In this document: positions 48,931 to 60,878 of the stretch, piece by piece
Position numbering within the stretch: position 1 is the stretch's first letter
How the letters are laid out: each line of letters begins with the position of its first letter
From: Mortierella sp. BCC40632
Lineage: Eukaryota; Mortierellomycota; Mortierellomycetes; Mortierellales; Mortierellaceae
Direction: 5' to 3'
Length of the DNA stretch: 64,000 nt
Assembly (NCBI GenBank): GCA_011634665.1
Contig: WAEK01000014.1
Span: forward strand, 478,501 to 542,500
Position numbers and translations under genes: made by a program
The notes under the pieces: generated by a model
Seen by the model: only the letters and a program-made list of their open reading frames with translations
Told to the model about the DNA's origin: nothing
Databases searched by the model: none

Positions 48931-50776
48931 GAGAAGGAGAGCAAGAACCGAATACTAAAAAGACAAAAACAAAATCCAGAAACAAAAAAAAACCCCCCAC
49001 GCGGCTACGATGACCTGTACAGAAACGACGATAACAACAACAAGCGATACGGAGGCCATGGTCCCCCCCCCCTTCTTCCTTCTCTCCCTGGCATCCTTTT
49101 CGTCTCTAGCCTCCTTCGCCTTTTCTCTCTCTCTCTCTCTCTCTCTCTGTCCCACTTTCCTCACGGGCCCAGGAGCACCACGAACGACCACATACACATA
49201 CACATATACACACAAACCACCCTCGAATAACAAGATGTCCCCATCTTGTCTGTCTGTCTGTCAAGTCAACCAGCCAACCAGGCCAGCAAACACATACACA
49301 CACGCACCACACAGACGACAGTGGATACACAGAAAAAAAAAACACCAAAGCGGATGGACGGACAGACGGACGGAATCCAACAGCAACAAATTCAATTCGA
49401 GAAAGAGAGAGAAAGAGATACAGAATGGAGCGGATATGCATGCATGTAAGGTGCATGGTGCATGGATGCATGTGCGACAGAGACACAAAGAAAAACATAC
49501 ACACAACACCGCACCAAACATTAGCAGGCAGTGACAACAACAACAACAACAACAAGGGGGAGCGAGAGAGAAGGGGGAAGGAAGGGGTGGGATAGAGAGA
49601 GAGGAGGAAAAAAAAAAAAAAAAGGGACGCACCTTCACCCACACCATTGTCGCGCGGACCTCAAAGCAACCCTCTCTCTCACACACACTCCCTTTCCATA
49701 CTCGGATCCCCTGCCCTACCCTTTTTCAAGCAGCGAAAAAAAAAAAAAAAAATCTCCTCCTGCAACACTGGCCGAGAGTGCGGAAAGGAGGAATGTACAC
49801 TCGACTGGAATGGACAAGGGAAGGATAAGAAGGGGGATTTTGTGAACCTTTCTCTCTCGATCTCTCCTTTCTTTGCTCATCTATTCGTCTCTTGCTTCCC
49901 TTTTTTTCCCCCCCCTCCTTCTCCCTCCTTTGCCTCCCCCCTCCCCTGCCATCATGCTTCGTCTGCCTCTACTCTCACATTCTTTCTTTTTCTCCTCTTG
50001 TCCACATCTCGATCCATCTTTCTCGCCATTTTTTTTTCTTGTACAGTTTTCTCTCGATCACCTCCTCCCCCCCCCTTTCCTCTCTTCCCTTTTTTTTCTT
50101 TTTTGTCTATCCGATCTGGTCGTCGCCACAATCTCTTTTCCATTTGTCTTTTTTTTTTTTACCATCTCTTTGTCATTTTTTTTTTCCTTTTCTTGTTCAT
50201 CTACTTTTCTTCTACACTTGAAGAAAAGACAAAAGTTCTAGGTCCCATTTTTTTTTATTTATATATATAGTTGATACATTTTTTTTCCCTCTCCTTTAGC
50301 AGTGCAATAAAACAAAAAAAAACAGCCAACCGTTGGCTCAATTAAAAAAAAAAAAAAATCCCGCCATGTGTTCTCTCACCTTCTTTTCTTTAGAAATATC
50401 GAGCCGAGAGTAAATTTCTTCCCTACCAATCTTCTCTTCGGCACAACCCCCCAAATAATAAAAAGAAGAAAACCGGCAACGGATGATTCGGCGGTTTATT
50501 TCTCACAAGGGTTGGATCCAAAAAAAAAATACTAAGAAATAACTTGCCCTCTCGGAGGAATGGGAATCTATCATTCTATTTTTAAGATCCCTTCTTCTCT
50601 TTTTTTTTTTTTTTTTTTTTAAAAAGAAAGAAAGAAAAAAAGGCTTCAATGAAGGAGGAGGTGTGCACGCGATGTATGTCTGTGTCTGTGTGGGAGTCGC
50701 TCATGATCAAGAGGGTGTTTTCGAGTGTGAAAAAAAAATCCCTCTCGGGCAAACAAGCAGGTGGACGACAGATAAG

Positions 50777-50829
<53 letters not shown>

Positions 50830-51619
50830 ATATATCAATTGGGAAGAACAGATGCGTGTTTGTACATGTGCGTATGTGCGTGTGTGCGTAGGTGTATGTG
50901 TGTGCATAGCCATTTGTCATATTGGTGCATCTTTCATGATGCTGGTTATGAAATACATTAAAGAGAGGATGGCTATGGATGAAAAAAAAAAAAAAAAAAA
51001 AAATCTATGAATAAAATAATGCATGCTGATCTTCCGCATGAAGCGAGAAAATTGAAAGAAAGAGAAAGAGAGAGAGAAGAAGCAATGAATGGAAGGGATG
51101 GAGAATGTATAAAGAAAAAGAAAAAGAAAAAAGTGGCAGAATATAGAGTCTATAGAACGACAGTCGCGAGAGTGATACTAAATAAACGAAGGGGCGGCAA
51201 TAAATTGATCCGAAAGGGTGACGACGGAGTGGAAACGAAAGAGAGAGGAGGGATGAGTCTATAGTTTTTTTTTTTTTTTTTTTGTACACTCGCGCGTGAG
51301 CGTAATGTCTGTGTTTTTGACTGATCAACTCAATCCCATCGGATAGGGTCCAAAAGGAGTTTACATCTGCAAGAACCCTTTTGTCCTTTGGAAAGAGAGT
51401 ACGACGGATCTGTTGTTGGTAGTACGAAACATTCTCATCCTGGAATCCTTTCTCTCCCTCTCCCTCTCTCTCCCTCTCTCTCTCTCTCTCCGCTCTTCCA
51501 TGACAGTGGCTTCTCTCTTTTTTTTTTGGATCGGAGAAGGTATAAAAGGACGCTTGTGTCCCACGTATTGGCAAGACCCTTCTTTTCCCTCGATTTCTCT
51601 GTCGAGTCCAGGTATTTCT
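48931..51619. other. Intergenic, low complexity, no gene seen
   Basis: After the 3' untranslated region of the 81-codon gene come long pyrimidine-rich stretches on plus (49860-50230) with T-runs. A pure (AG)n array follows (50781-50827), then A-runs near 50982-51003 and a T-run near 51266-51283. A TATAAAAG element at 51541 on plus has no recognisable downstream gene. The right end holds the 3' flank of the minus-strand gene. Confidence 0.5.
50781..50827. repeat. (AG)n microsatellite
   Basis: This is a run of about 23 uninterrupted AG units. Confidence 0.95.
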
Positions 51620-53065
51620 TCAAGAACGCGAGTTGGTGGCGAGCCACTGACTGATCGAGGCGATATGGGATTCCAAGAAGGAGTGTTCCCCTGACGATCC
51701 CTTCTCTAGAGCGGAGAGAGGCAAGGCCCTGGTGTCTGATCTTCCCATCTGCATTCCTGCTGTGGCCATGGTGGATGTGGACGTTAATCCTGCAAAGATG
51801 GGCTTTGATGATGCGCCTTGCTGCTCCTGATTTGCCTCAAATTGGCGATGGCCATCAAAGTGGTCCTCTCCGGTGTGACTGTCTGCATTCACGAAAAGGC
51901 CCAACCGGCTCTTTTGACACGATGTAGCGGTCGATCTATTCGAGATGCATTGTAAAAACCAAGATAAAAGGAATACGAGAGAATGGTATGTTAGATGGAG
52001 GAGAGTGAGAGAGGGAGGGAGGGAGAGGGGAAGGGAGGGAGAAGGAGAAAGATGAGAAGGGGGGGTGGAGTGGTACATCCACAAGAGAGTTTTTTTTGTT
52101 TGTCCGATCCCTGTAAAGAGAGAGATGATGCACCCATGTACCGCGTGTAACCATGACACAGACGTAAGGACCATGCATACAAGTATAAGGAGGGAAAAGC
52201 ACGGCCAATGACGACTTTTTCTTTGGTCTATATGCCTGCCTGCTGGCCTACCCTCTCAAAACGAGATTCTTCTTGCTTTGCATCACTGAGTCTCAGAGCT
52301 AGTAGGACGAGTATCTTACCTAGGGAGAGCGCTATGCGAATGACGGTGGTGGTCAAAGCAGCCAACATGAGCGCACGAGATGACGTTCGAAAGAGGGCTT
52401 CCTGCAATGGTCGAGCGGTGATGAATATAGATTGGGCCATTTGGAATGGCTGGCTGGATAGACCCTGCTGGAGTAGGTCCAGGGCTAGAAGGCCGAGAGG
52501 ATCCCTAAATTATGACATTGAGAATGGCGAGTCGGGCAAGGTTAGCACGTGGCGCTTACGCTCGAATGTGTACCTGTGTCTTTCTAAAAAAAATTTTTTT
52601 TTCCTATCTCTCCTTTAGACCTTTAACCCTTACCGTTTCGGTATAAGAGGATGCGGAAGAAGACGGAGGGGTCATGATCTCGATCGACCTGTGCATTATC
52701 CGGTGGTTCAGTAGAAATGAGGAAATGTCCAACGGTCTCTTGTCAATCAGAGGTGACTCTGTATGGATCGGTACCGAGAACTAGGATAGAAAAGAGGAGA
52801 GGGAGAACGCATAAGCATCCTACGCCTCTTTGGAGCCGATCAAACGAGAATGTCATTGGGAGGAGGGGGCTAATAAAGATCTTCGGGAGCACGTTACCTC
52901 ATCCTCTGGGTCACACCACTCGCGACGCCGATTAGCTTTGATGTCCTTGGCCTCTGTCCTGGCAGAGGATCGCACTGTGGCGTCAGCTCTGTCAAAGTAG
53001 TGGTCCTCCTCATCGAGGTAGCCCAGTGCAGAGGCAGAGATGTCTGAGTTGATTATGCTTGGCAT
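51620..53065 (-). CDS. Unrecognised disordered protein, four exons
   Basis: Exons 53065-52898, 52756-52634, 52504-52320 and 51935-51620 are joined by GT-AG introns whose phases (0, 0, 2) close exactly: 792 bases, 263 residues. The N-terminal segment is charged (SALGYLDEEDHYFDRADATV, KANRRREWCDPEDE). The second exon adds PLIDKRPLDISSFLLNHRIM, the only moderately hydrophobic part. The remainder is rich in Ser, Pro, His and Gly, ending SISQWLATNSRS. No domain, signal peptide or membrane span is evident. An alternative reading of exon 3 gives a hydrophobic helix but leaves the last exon out of phase, so I rejected it. Function unknown. Confidence 0.6.
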
Positions 53066-54571
53066 GATTAGGAGGTAATGGGAAATAGGGACTGGGGTAT
53101 TGATGGGCAAATGCTCAGTATGCTTTTGCTGAAGGAGAATGCAGAAGGGTTGATGAAGGAAAATGAGTCGAAAATGCTAGTTGGTGAATGCTTGGATGAA
53201 TGGATGGATGAACGGATGGGTGAATGGGGAAGAGTGTCGAAATCTGGGGAAAGTCGATGTCTTTATTGCATGGGAAGAGCGGCGAGCGGAGCTGGGGTGG
53301 CCTCTGGGCTGAGACCGCTTTTCAACATCCGAGACCCAACTCAAAAAAAAAAAAAAAAAAAAATAAAATAAAAAATAGTCATGGCCAAAAAAAGCCAGGC
53401 ATGGTCGTTGCGTTTTGGGCGAAGGCGAAAGATTACCGGGACTGGATAAGCACAACAACCCCAACATGCCTTCCGAACATGCAGAAACAAAATAGCACAA
53501 CATTGGGCAGCGCATTTTGTGTACGCAAGAAAGAAAGAGTGAGAAAAAAACACACACGCACAAACAATAACAAGGGGAACCGAGATGAAATCGGCTTCTC
53601 CTTTTATACTCAGTGAGCCGGTCGATATATCAATTTCAATGAAGTTGATCTCAATTCCGGGGCTTCCGAGAGCATTTACACAAACTCGAGACTCGACTTC
53701 ACGGAATCTATAGAAAATGAGGGGAAAAAAAGTCGCGTAGATCTCCGTGTAAAGGACCATGTGTGAAGAGTACTATGACGAATCCATGACTGCGGTGGCT
53801 CCACCCGCTCCCGTTCTTCATTTCCACCTCTCCCGTAGGAAGGACAATGAGCCTGTTATTATCTTTCTCCAGTTATCTTCAACAAGGCTGTCATCTTGTT
53901 CTGAGATAAACATTCTCCGCCATTGGCGCGTTATTTCACCTGTGTTCACCTGCCTGCCTCTATGTTGGCACCGCAGCCGAGATTTTCATTTGCTAATGCG
54001 GCTTTATTGCCATCCCTTTCCCAACCAACCTTTCATTTTGACAAGCAGACCAGACCAGGAGATACACTTTTACTTCCTGCAATACACACAAAAAAAAAAA
54101 AAAACATATGGGAGCAAATTCAGCCACTGCTGACTAAAGCACCTGTATCCCAATTCAACTTGATCAAATGAGGATAAGTCTTTTAGCAATCTCCACGCAT
54201 GCTAAGTGAGTAAAATTCGTTTTATGTAAAAGAAAAAAAATAAGTTTGACCTTGGAAACATGGAAATTGACCCGTACATATAATGGGTGTTGAGATGGAT
54301 TGGTGCTCAGCCTTGTCAGTCCCAGTGAGATGATGCACAAAAAAAAATCTCGGGAAGGACAAGGAAGAGAGGCTCCTCCTACAGGTAAAGGAAGAGAATT
54401 TCTTTTTTTTTTTTTTTTTTTGTCATCCTCTATTTTTATTTGCTCGTGCGCAAAAAAAAAAAAACAGAATCATACAGACAAAAAATGAGAGTCGCATCAA
54501 GCTTATCCGAAGACTCGCGACAGCCACATTACTCCGATGTCGCTTCTTTCTTCCGCCTCTCCATGTCCTGA
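53066..54571. other. Intergenic region between two minus-strand genes
   Basis: No gene is supported. It holds the promoter and leader of the four-exon gene (with a possible TATA box near 53605 on minus), an A-run at about 53343-53363, A/T runs near 54088, 54400 and 54452, and the 3' flank of the next minus-strand gene. Confidence 0.45.
53601..53608 (-). promoter_or_regulatory. Possible TATA box for the four-exon minus gene
   Basis: Read on the minus strand the bases give TATAAAAG. It lies about 540 bases before the start codon at 53065. The interval contains ATGs in the sense direction, so a leader intron would be needed; the assignment is tentative. Confidence 0.3.
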
Positions 54572-55359
54572 TCAACACGCGTTCAACAACTGTTCCCTCA
54601 TCCCAGGTTCTAGCTCTTTCTTCTGGATGAACTGTGTAGCCAGGAGAGAGAGAAAGTGACTTTGACTCTGAGCAGCAAGTGGGGGCTCATGTATCAAGCG
54701 ATACCAGTCCAGATATGCTGCCCAATGTAGAATATATCCTAGTTTAGCATCTAGGTCGTGTTTTCTTTCCGCAATAACCTGAGTGAGAGATAGAGAGAGG
54801 GAGATCCAGTTGACCTAGTGTGCTTTCAACCGTGCAAGTGACAGAGAGCACTGATACTCTCTGCTCCATATTCTCGCTTTCCTCGTCCCCCTCTCACTAG
54901 AAAATGATTCGGAGAGTCTGTCCGGGGGCACAGACTGGACAGGTCTCTTTGTCTCGCGGAGTTCAGTCAAGTCATTGTGGAGGAAATCTTTATCCTCTTA
55001 CAAGAGACCCTGCGCTTCAGCTCGAGAAACGGCAAGTGCTTGGCCAAGACCTCTCCTCAGCGAGTTCAAGAAAGTATCAAACCGGCCAGCATTACGAATA
55101 ACCAAACGAAAGCAATCTCTGTTCGATACGGGCCAATGGTTCGGTGTGCAGACGCAGGTGGCCCTTAAAAGCCTTTCTCGGAGGTGGCAGTGTCGTAGAA
55201 AAGATTGCTGTTGCCCCCCCCCCCTCCAAGTGTCCAACGAGCGAGCCTCCTTGATCACTATCTTTCTTCTTGGCTATTTAGACGATGGACATCTTGATTG
55301 CCGCTGCTAACACATGGACGAAAATGAACATGTCATCAGTCGCACAGCCTACAGCGCAT
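54572..55359 (-). CDS. Unrecognised 166-residue helical protein, five small exons
   Basis: The exons are 55359-55353 (only 7 bases, the ATG plus one codon and a base), 55273-55096, 55055-55002, 54952-54898 and 54778-54572. They total 501 bases. All introns are GT-AG and 43-120 bases long, and phases 1, 2, 2 and 0 agree throughout, which would be unlikely by chance. The start lies in good context (ttaaccATGcgc). The product begins MRSKKKDSDQGG, has a Gly run encoded by an 11-base G tract, then predicted helices EPLARIEQRLLSFG, LGQALAVSRAEAQGLL and AERKHDLDAKLGYILHWAAY, and ends EPGMREQLLNAC. It resembles small helical subunits of larger complexes, but I recognise no family. It diverges from the velvet gene. 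Confidence 0.6.
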
Positions 55360-57011
55360 GGTTAAGGAGGGATTAATGAAAATCCGAGGAATCCTGGCTG
55401 ATCTCGACCTTTCTGTCGAGGTCGTAGGAGTGTTTGGTGTTCTCCAGCAGTAGCCTCTAGCCCGGACCCGAATGTGACTCAGGGTCCAGCCTGTTGTTCT
55501 AAGGATGCAAGAAAAAAAAATGGCTCATCGGATAATTTAGCAGAAGAAGACAGGGGACAGAAGGGGGAGAAGAGGGGAGCGAAAGAGCGTCGTCAGTGGT
55601 AATATTGACCCACGGACGAGTAGGAACTGCTCCGCAAACGTGTAAATGTTGGACGAGGGCTGTGGGATTTTGTGGGTGGAACGTCTCAAGAACCCAAGGG
55701 ATGGGTGAACAAGAAGAGGTCAACAGCGGCAGAGCGGAAGACGGCTCCGTCTCCGCAGGTAAAAGTGGAGGCCAGAAGGGTCGATGGTGCGCGTAAGCAC
55801 AAGGACAGCGCAGAGGGACCGGTCGTCTGCAAGCCTGCTACAGCACGGGGTGGGTAAAATGGGTCTGGCTCCGTCGGATAAAGTGCCCCCTCACCCCACC
55901 TTCACCCCCGCTGTTGCTCACATCCTTTGTTCGTACAACGTCTCATTTGCAGGTCTGCTGTCGAGGTCTGGTCAAGCACAAGTAGGCCATGTGCACAAGC
56001 CGTCGTTCACCCGCAGCAACACTTTTTGCTTGCTCTGAAATGACATCTTTACTGGCTCAAAGTAGGCCCTCATCATCTTTCCTTCTCCCGCCCCCACCTC
56101 CTCACCCTCCGAAGCCTGTGTAAGTAAAGGAATATATGCAATAACTATGACAGGGTTGGTGGGTGAGGATAAGGGTTGCGAGTAAGAGGACAACATGGAA
56201 TGGACATGGCCTTTTGGTGCTTGGTCAGGTGGCATTCTTTCTTCCTCTGCTCCGGGTCGGGTGCAACTTTTGCTGTTGGTGGACAGGTAACATTCGCCCG
56301 GTATAGGCTGGCAGCGCCAAGCCAAGGCACAGGCTAGACGAGGATAAACTGCCCGGCTCAACACATCACACTCCGCCCTTTTTCGACACAAAAGGGAATG
56401 GTCGCGCACCTGGACAGTGAGAGCCTCCCACCACTCTCCTTGCCCTGCGTCTGTCTCCACTCTGCCTTTTTTTTTTTATCTTTTGCTCTCTTTTTCTTTT
56501 TTTTTTTTCCCTTTTCCTCTTTTTCTTCTTTTCTCTCTCTCTCTCTCTTTCTTTCCTCTTTTCTCTCCATCTCTCAACCTTGCTTTTACTCTCACTCACA
56601 CTCTTGCTCTTACTCTCCACTCTCCACTCTGGCTCTCATATCCCTTAACTCATGACTTGACTCTCTCGCTCTCGACTCTCATCCTCGTTCTCTATCTCAG
56701 CTCCTTTCTCTCACTCACGCTATCTCATCCGTCACCACGCGCGGCTCCATGATTTCTTTCTTTCTCGTTTCTCTGCCCTCTCTATCTTCGAAACTCTCAC
56801 CTTTACCGGCCTTTCTGCACCTGTCTCCTACCCTCTCTATCCACTTTCGCTTCTTCGTCGACTTTTGTTTCTCTGCCCTCTTCCTTTCCGTTCTTCTCAT
56901 CGTCCATCCAAACTACCGCGCCTTCTCTACTTCTTCTTTTGCCCTCCTTGCCGCTACATTACCGCAACACCCCTGCACACACCGAAAAGGGAACGGCCCT
57001 TGTTCGAAACT
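55360..57011. promoter_or_regulatory. Divergent upstream region of the 166-residue gene and velvet gene
   Basis: From about 56440 to 56950 the plus strand is strongly pyrimidine-rich, fitting the velvet gene's leader. A 162-codon minus-strand frame at 56460-55972 is present but shows no family features and overlaps this leader, so I do not call it. No TATA box stands out. Confidence 0.45.
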
Positions 57012-57607
57012 ATGGTCAAATCCGCCAGCACAAGCCCCTACTGCTTCGTGAGTGGGCAGGCCCAGAGATCAAACGCATCGTCTCCGTAAGTATTCCCCTC
57101 TCCTCTCCTCTTTTCTCTTTTTCACCCCTCTCTTCTCTTGTTTTCTTTTGCCCCTGCTGCTCAGAAACCCGCTCCAACCGGGTAAATCGGGTCCTGTCAA
57201 CTTGACTAAATTGTTGGGTCCAATAAAGAACCAGGGACCCCGCAAGAATAACAGCCCGCTTGAACCCTGAGCCGAGAGAATGAGAGAGGACGAAATGCTC
57301 GAACCAACAGCCCACTTATCTCCGCTTCTATCATTTCTCTTTTTTGCTTCTTGTCTACTCTTAGCTTCAAGTATATGCTCTCTATCCGACAGCAGCCTGA
57401 ACGGGCCAAGATGTGTGGTACCAAGGAGCGGGACCGTCGTCCTATCGACCCACCTCCTATTATCCAGATCAAACTCGCTGATCCTTCGGCTGACAAACAC
57501 AAGTAAGCCTCCTCTCTGTTGGCGTTTCTCTTCTGCACTCCGTCAATTGAATTTTTTTTCACACTAGTGCCTGGTTAGGATGAATTGAAGTTGACACGAG
57601 CTCCGTT

Positions 57608-57644
<37 letters not shown>

Positions 57645-59112
57645 TCTTGCTAAAAATGTTATTGTGTACAGGGACTATCTCCAGAGCCCATACCTTTTCA
57701 TGTGTTGTAACCTTGTCAATGTCAACGACCCCTCAGGCGATATTGTCGCGCCTGCGCACCGTGCCCTCGCCGGGACTGTGGTCTCATCCCTTCACCGACT
57801 CAAGGATGTTGACAATTCCGACGGTGGTTTCTTTGTGTTTGGGGACATGTCTGTCAGGATTGAGGGTCGGTTCCGACTTCGGTTCACTCTCTTTGAGCTG
57901 GTCGAAGGCCAGGTTGTGCAAGTGATGTCGACTGTCTCTGACCCCATGACAGTTTTCCCGGGAAAGAGCTTTCCCGGAATGGCTGAATCCACTTTTCTCT
58001 CACGAAGCTTTTCCGATCAGGGTGTGCGGATCCGCACCCGGAAAGACCATCATGTCAAGCCCAAGCAGCTCCAGTCAACAGACGCCTCTGAAACCTCACC
58101 TCGGTCCTCCGCTATGCACAGCCCACCTTCATCTTGTTATGAAGCAGAGTTAAGCGACGCAGACGGTGCCCCGACCCACAAACGCTCAAGTCACAGTACG
58201 GCAACTGCTCCTAACTCAAGCCCAGATCCCTCGGTACCAGTCCAATTCTCTCCCCCATCTTCACCACACTCCCTTACTGCGTCAGAGGCAATGTCATCGA
58301 AACCTCCCCATCCAGTGCCATCGGACCTTTGTGCGACTTCTCATCACCACACGATGAATGGTCCTACATGTTGTCATCATACGGCTCGGTGGTCATCCTA
58401 TTCTGAAGGCTACCATGCAGAATCAAGGATACCCGGTGACCAATACCACCCTCATTTGCCATGCCCAGGAGGTTCCGGTGCACACAGGACTTATCGAGAG
58501 CGGATGCGATCACACGACCTCGGTCACACGTACTCTGCACCATCCGCCTGCTCGCACCCATACCATCGCCCTGCCGGTCCTCAGCCCCATGCTTTATTAC
58601 CTGCGCCGGTGCCAGTACGCCATCAAACCCCGCCTCACACCCATCCCTTCATGCCACCTCCCAAGCCTCGGGAACCAGTAGCATGTCCAGGCACCTTTGC
58701 CTCGGCACCTTCGCCTTACGACCAATACATGGACTACACTCCCACTCCAACCCGGCCACTCCCTCATTATCACCGCCACCATCACAGCTACCACCGCCAC
58801 AGCCGTACGCCATCCACTTCTTCTCAATATAGCGATGGCCATGTATCGCCTCCTCGACCCCTTTCGCCGACAGAATCCCAAGCACCCATCCCTATCCCGG
58901 ATCCCCATGCGTCCTCAAGACGGATATCAGGTCGAGAAGGAATGATTCAACTACCTCCTATCCATACGCTGTCGACAAGTTCTCCTCCTATCAATTCATA
59001 CCCGATCATCGGAACAACACTACCTTATCGAACCGTCGTACAAGGACCTGAATATGCTGGCTCTTCATCTCTTGTATACTCTAGTCATCCTGTTGGACTC
59101 CCCATTCACTAG
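57012..59112 (+). CDS. Velvet-domain transcriptional regulator (VosA/VelB-like)
   Basis: Three exons (57012-57085, 57365-57502, 57672-59112) total 1653 bases and encode 550 residues, with phases 2 and 2 matching. The velvet domain covers about residues 26-193. It opens with [17 protein letters not shown], continues [15 protein letters not shown] and then [30 protein letters not shown] and [19 protein letters not shown]. All are family blocks of the NF-kB-like velvet fold that binds DNA and forms homo- and heterodimers governing development, spores and secondary metabolism in fungi. The common GFGDKDRR loop reads GTKERDRR here. The 350-residue tail is Ser/Pro/His-rich and presumably disordered. 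A single uninterrupted velvet core plus long tail fits VosA- or VelB-like proteins; which one cannot be decided. Confidence 0.92.
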
Positions 59113-59795
59113 AACGTCTAAAATAAAATCCGTGCATAAATGATACACACTGGTCATGACCATCATTGTTTGTATGGTTCTTTATGAGAGGTTTGAATGT
59201 CGAGAGTTTCAATATCGAGGATAGGCAGTAGTGTAGTAGGACGTAGTCGTGCCTCCTCACTCGAGTTAATTACTAGCCCAGATGATGCACTACTTCAAAG
59301 TAGAGGTTGGGATGCTTGTTGTACTCTGCTCAGATTTAGGAAACTCGAGAATCCAGAACGGGCAGCTATTGGCGGAAGTGGTACACCCCTATGCAATTCA
59401 AGAAAACCAGGATATTCGCCAAACAAAAGTTGGAAGAGTTCTATGAAAACGTTCGTTATTCTCCACCAATGCCTAGACACTCTAAGCTTGCCTATGACTC
59501 TTGAAAAATGACAACGAGTCTGATGCAAATACGCCTCATTCTAGACAAATCGGACGAGGCAAAGCCTCTCAGAGAGTCACTTATCACATACTAGAGGCTC
59601 CACCAACAAAATAAAATTGTCAAGCAAACTTCTAGAGGATTACATCTTTCAACACAGCTCCGAAAGCAGAGAACGCCCGGCACTACGAGCGACTCAAAGA
59701 AAAGGTGCAGGAGTTGGTCCACGTGTACCTTTTCAACCCTTCCTTCTATCAAGAACTTGTCATTAGCCAATGTTTAACAATTGCTGTCCATCTGT
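59113..59795. other. 3' flank of velvet gene and unassigned debris
   Basis: An AATAAA-like polyadenylation region lies at about 59119-59127. The rest has short open frames, probably the upstream part of the LINE-like remnant, but without reverse transcriptase motifs that I can recognise. Confidence 0.4.
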
Positions 59796-60300
59796 AGTGC
59801 GATCGAAGCATTCATGGCGGACGTGGATCCACAGGAGTTGCCGTCGAGGCAACGCAGAAGGAAGGGCATAGCCATAACTACAAGGCCCTTTTCGGCAAAG
59901 ACATCTATGGATCTATGAATCATGTCAACTCCTTATGCAGTCCCAGACTTCGGCCCGTCGACCCATGCCACCAAGGGTAATCATCCAAGTGGATCCGTTA
60001 AGAGAACACTTGGCCTCGGTCAAGCCTGTGTAGTGATCGCATCCCTGCTATTGAGAGGGTCAGGACCAAGAGAGTGATGCAGCCATTCTTCGAACCGCAA
60101 ATTTGGATGGAAGGCTAACGACACGAGTCATTGGACGGACCAAGCGAGAACGCCGGTTTCAGCGATCAGGACAATCAACTAGAGCTAACAATAATCTCAA
60201 GGATTGAATCCAAACTTCTGCCACTATTGTGGTCTGCAGGAGAGTATTGCAGAATATATCACTCACTGCAGCACCACCTCGACACACTTTACGATGGCGA
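59796..60300 (+). mobile_element. Probable LINE (non-LTR retrotransposon) 3' remnant
   Basis: A plus-strand fragment near 59800-59860 (GGRGSTGVAVEA) resembles the start of an RNase H domain. Near 60210-60270 a C-terminal zinc knuckle appears as CHYCGLQESIAEYITHC, matching the CxxC...H...C knuckle of LINE polymerases except that the His is replaced by Glu. Stops and frame changes separate the pieces. No poly(A) end or target-site duplication was located. The remnant ends just upstream of the DNAJC3 promoter. Confidence 0.4.
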
Positions 60301-60341
60301 AGACTTTTGCCTCAAGAAATGTTTTAGGGATTGCGCTCCCG

Positions 60342-60349
60342 TGACGTAA
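60342..60349 (+). promoter_or_regulatory. CRE/bZIP-like site upstream of the ER co-chaperone gene
   Basis: The octamer TGACGTAA lies about 240 bases before the DNAJC3-like ATG. bZIP factors, including unfolded-protein-response regulators of the Hac1/XBP1/ATF6 type, bind ACGT cores of this kind. One isolated octamer is weak evidence, and it sits at the edge of old transposon sequence. Confidence 0.3.
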
Positions 60350-60590
60350 TTAGTGCGCTCTCAAACTTCCAATCATTGTGTGCCAGCGAAAAAAGAGAGA
60401 AAGTTGGATAGTCTTGGAGAGCTAAAATTACCCTCTCTCTCTCTCTCTCTGCCTCTTCCATCCTCATCAACCTGCATCATCACCCTCGAGTCTACAGACC
60501 AGCAAGAGAGACGAACGGCAAAGAAAGGAAACAGGAGGGAAAGAGAGTTCTGCCAAGCAAGCGCTCCATTGAAAAAGAAAGAAAAGCACC

Positions 60591-60842
60591 ATGAAACTCG
60601 GCATTCTCTCGCTTCTTGCCATTGTCCTCGCCTCCCAACAGGCTTCAGCGGACGGGTCACAGACAACCCAGCACTTCCTCGACCAGGCAAACAACTACCT
60701 ACTCAAGGGTGATTACAATCTCGCACTCCAAAGCTACGATGCTGTCATTGGTAAACACTCCTTGCTCCCCTCCCACGCCTAGCTTTCTTTTCGCTTTTTG
60801 CTCTCCACTACCCGTGTCTTTAGCTGACACTTCCATTGGGAC

Positions 60843-60878
<36 letters not shown>

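Noticed and set aside
51541..51548. TATAAAAG on the plus strand
   Set aside because: No plus-strand gene or ATG-free leader follows; it lies in the 3' flank of a minus-strand gene.
52228..52440. Hydrophobic reading frame of exon 3 in the four-exon minus gene
   Set aside because: It is incompatible in phase with exon 2 and the last exon, whereas the alternative frame closes the whole chain.
55972..56460. A 162-codon minus-strand frame upstream of the velvet gene
   Set aside because: It overlaps the likely velvet promoter, with no splice structure or family features; amino-acid composition looks random.
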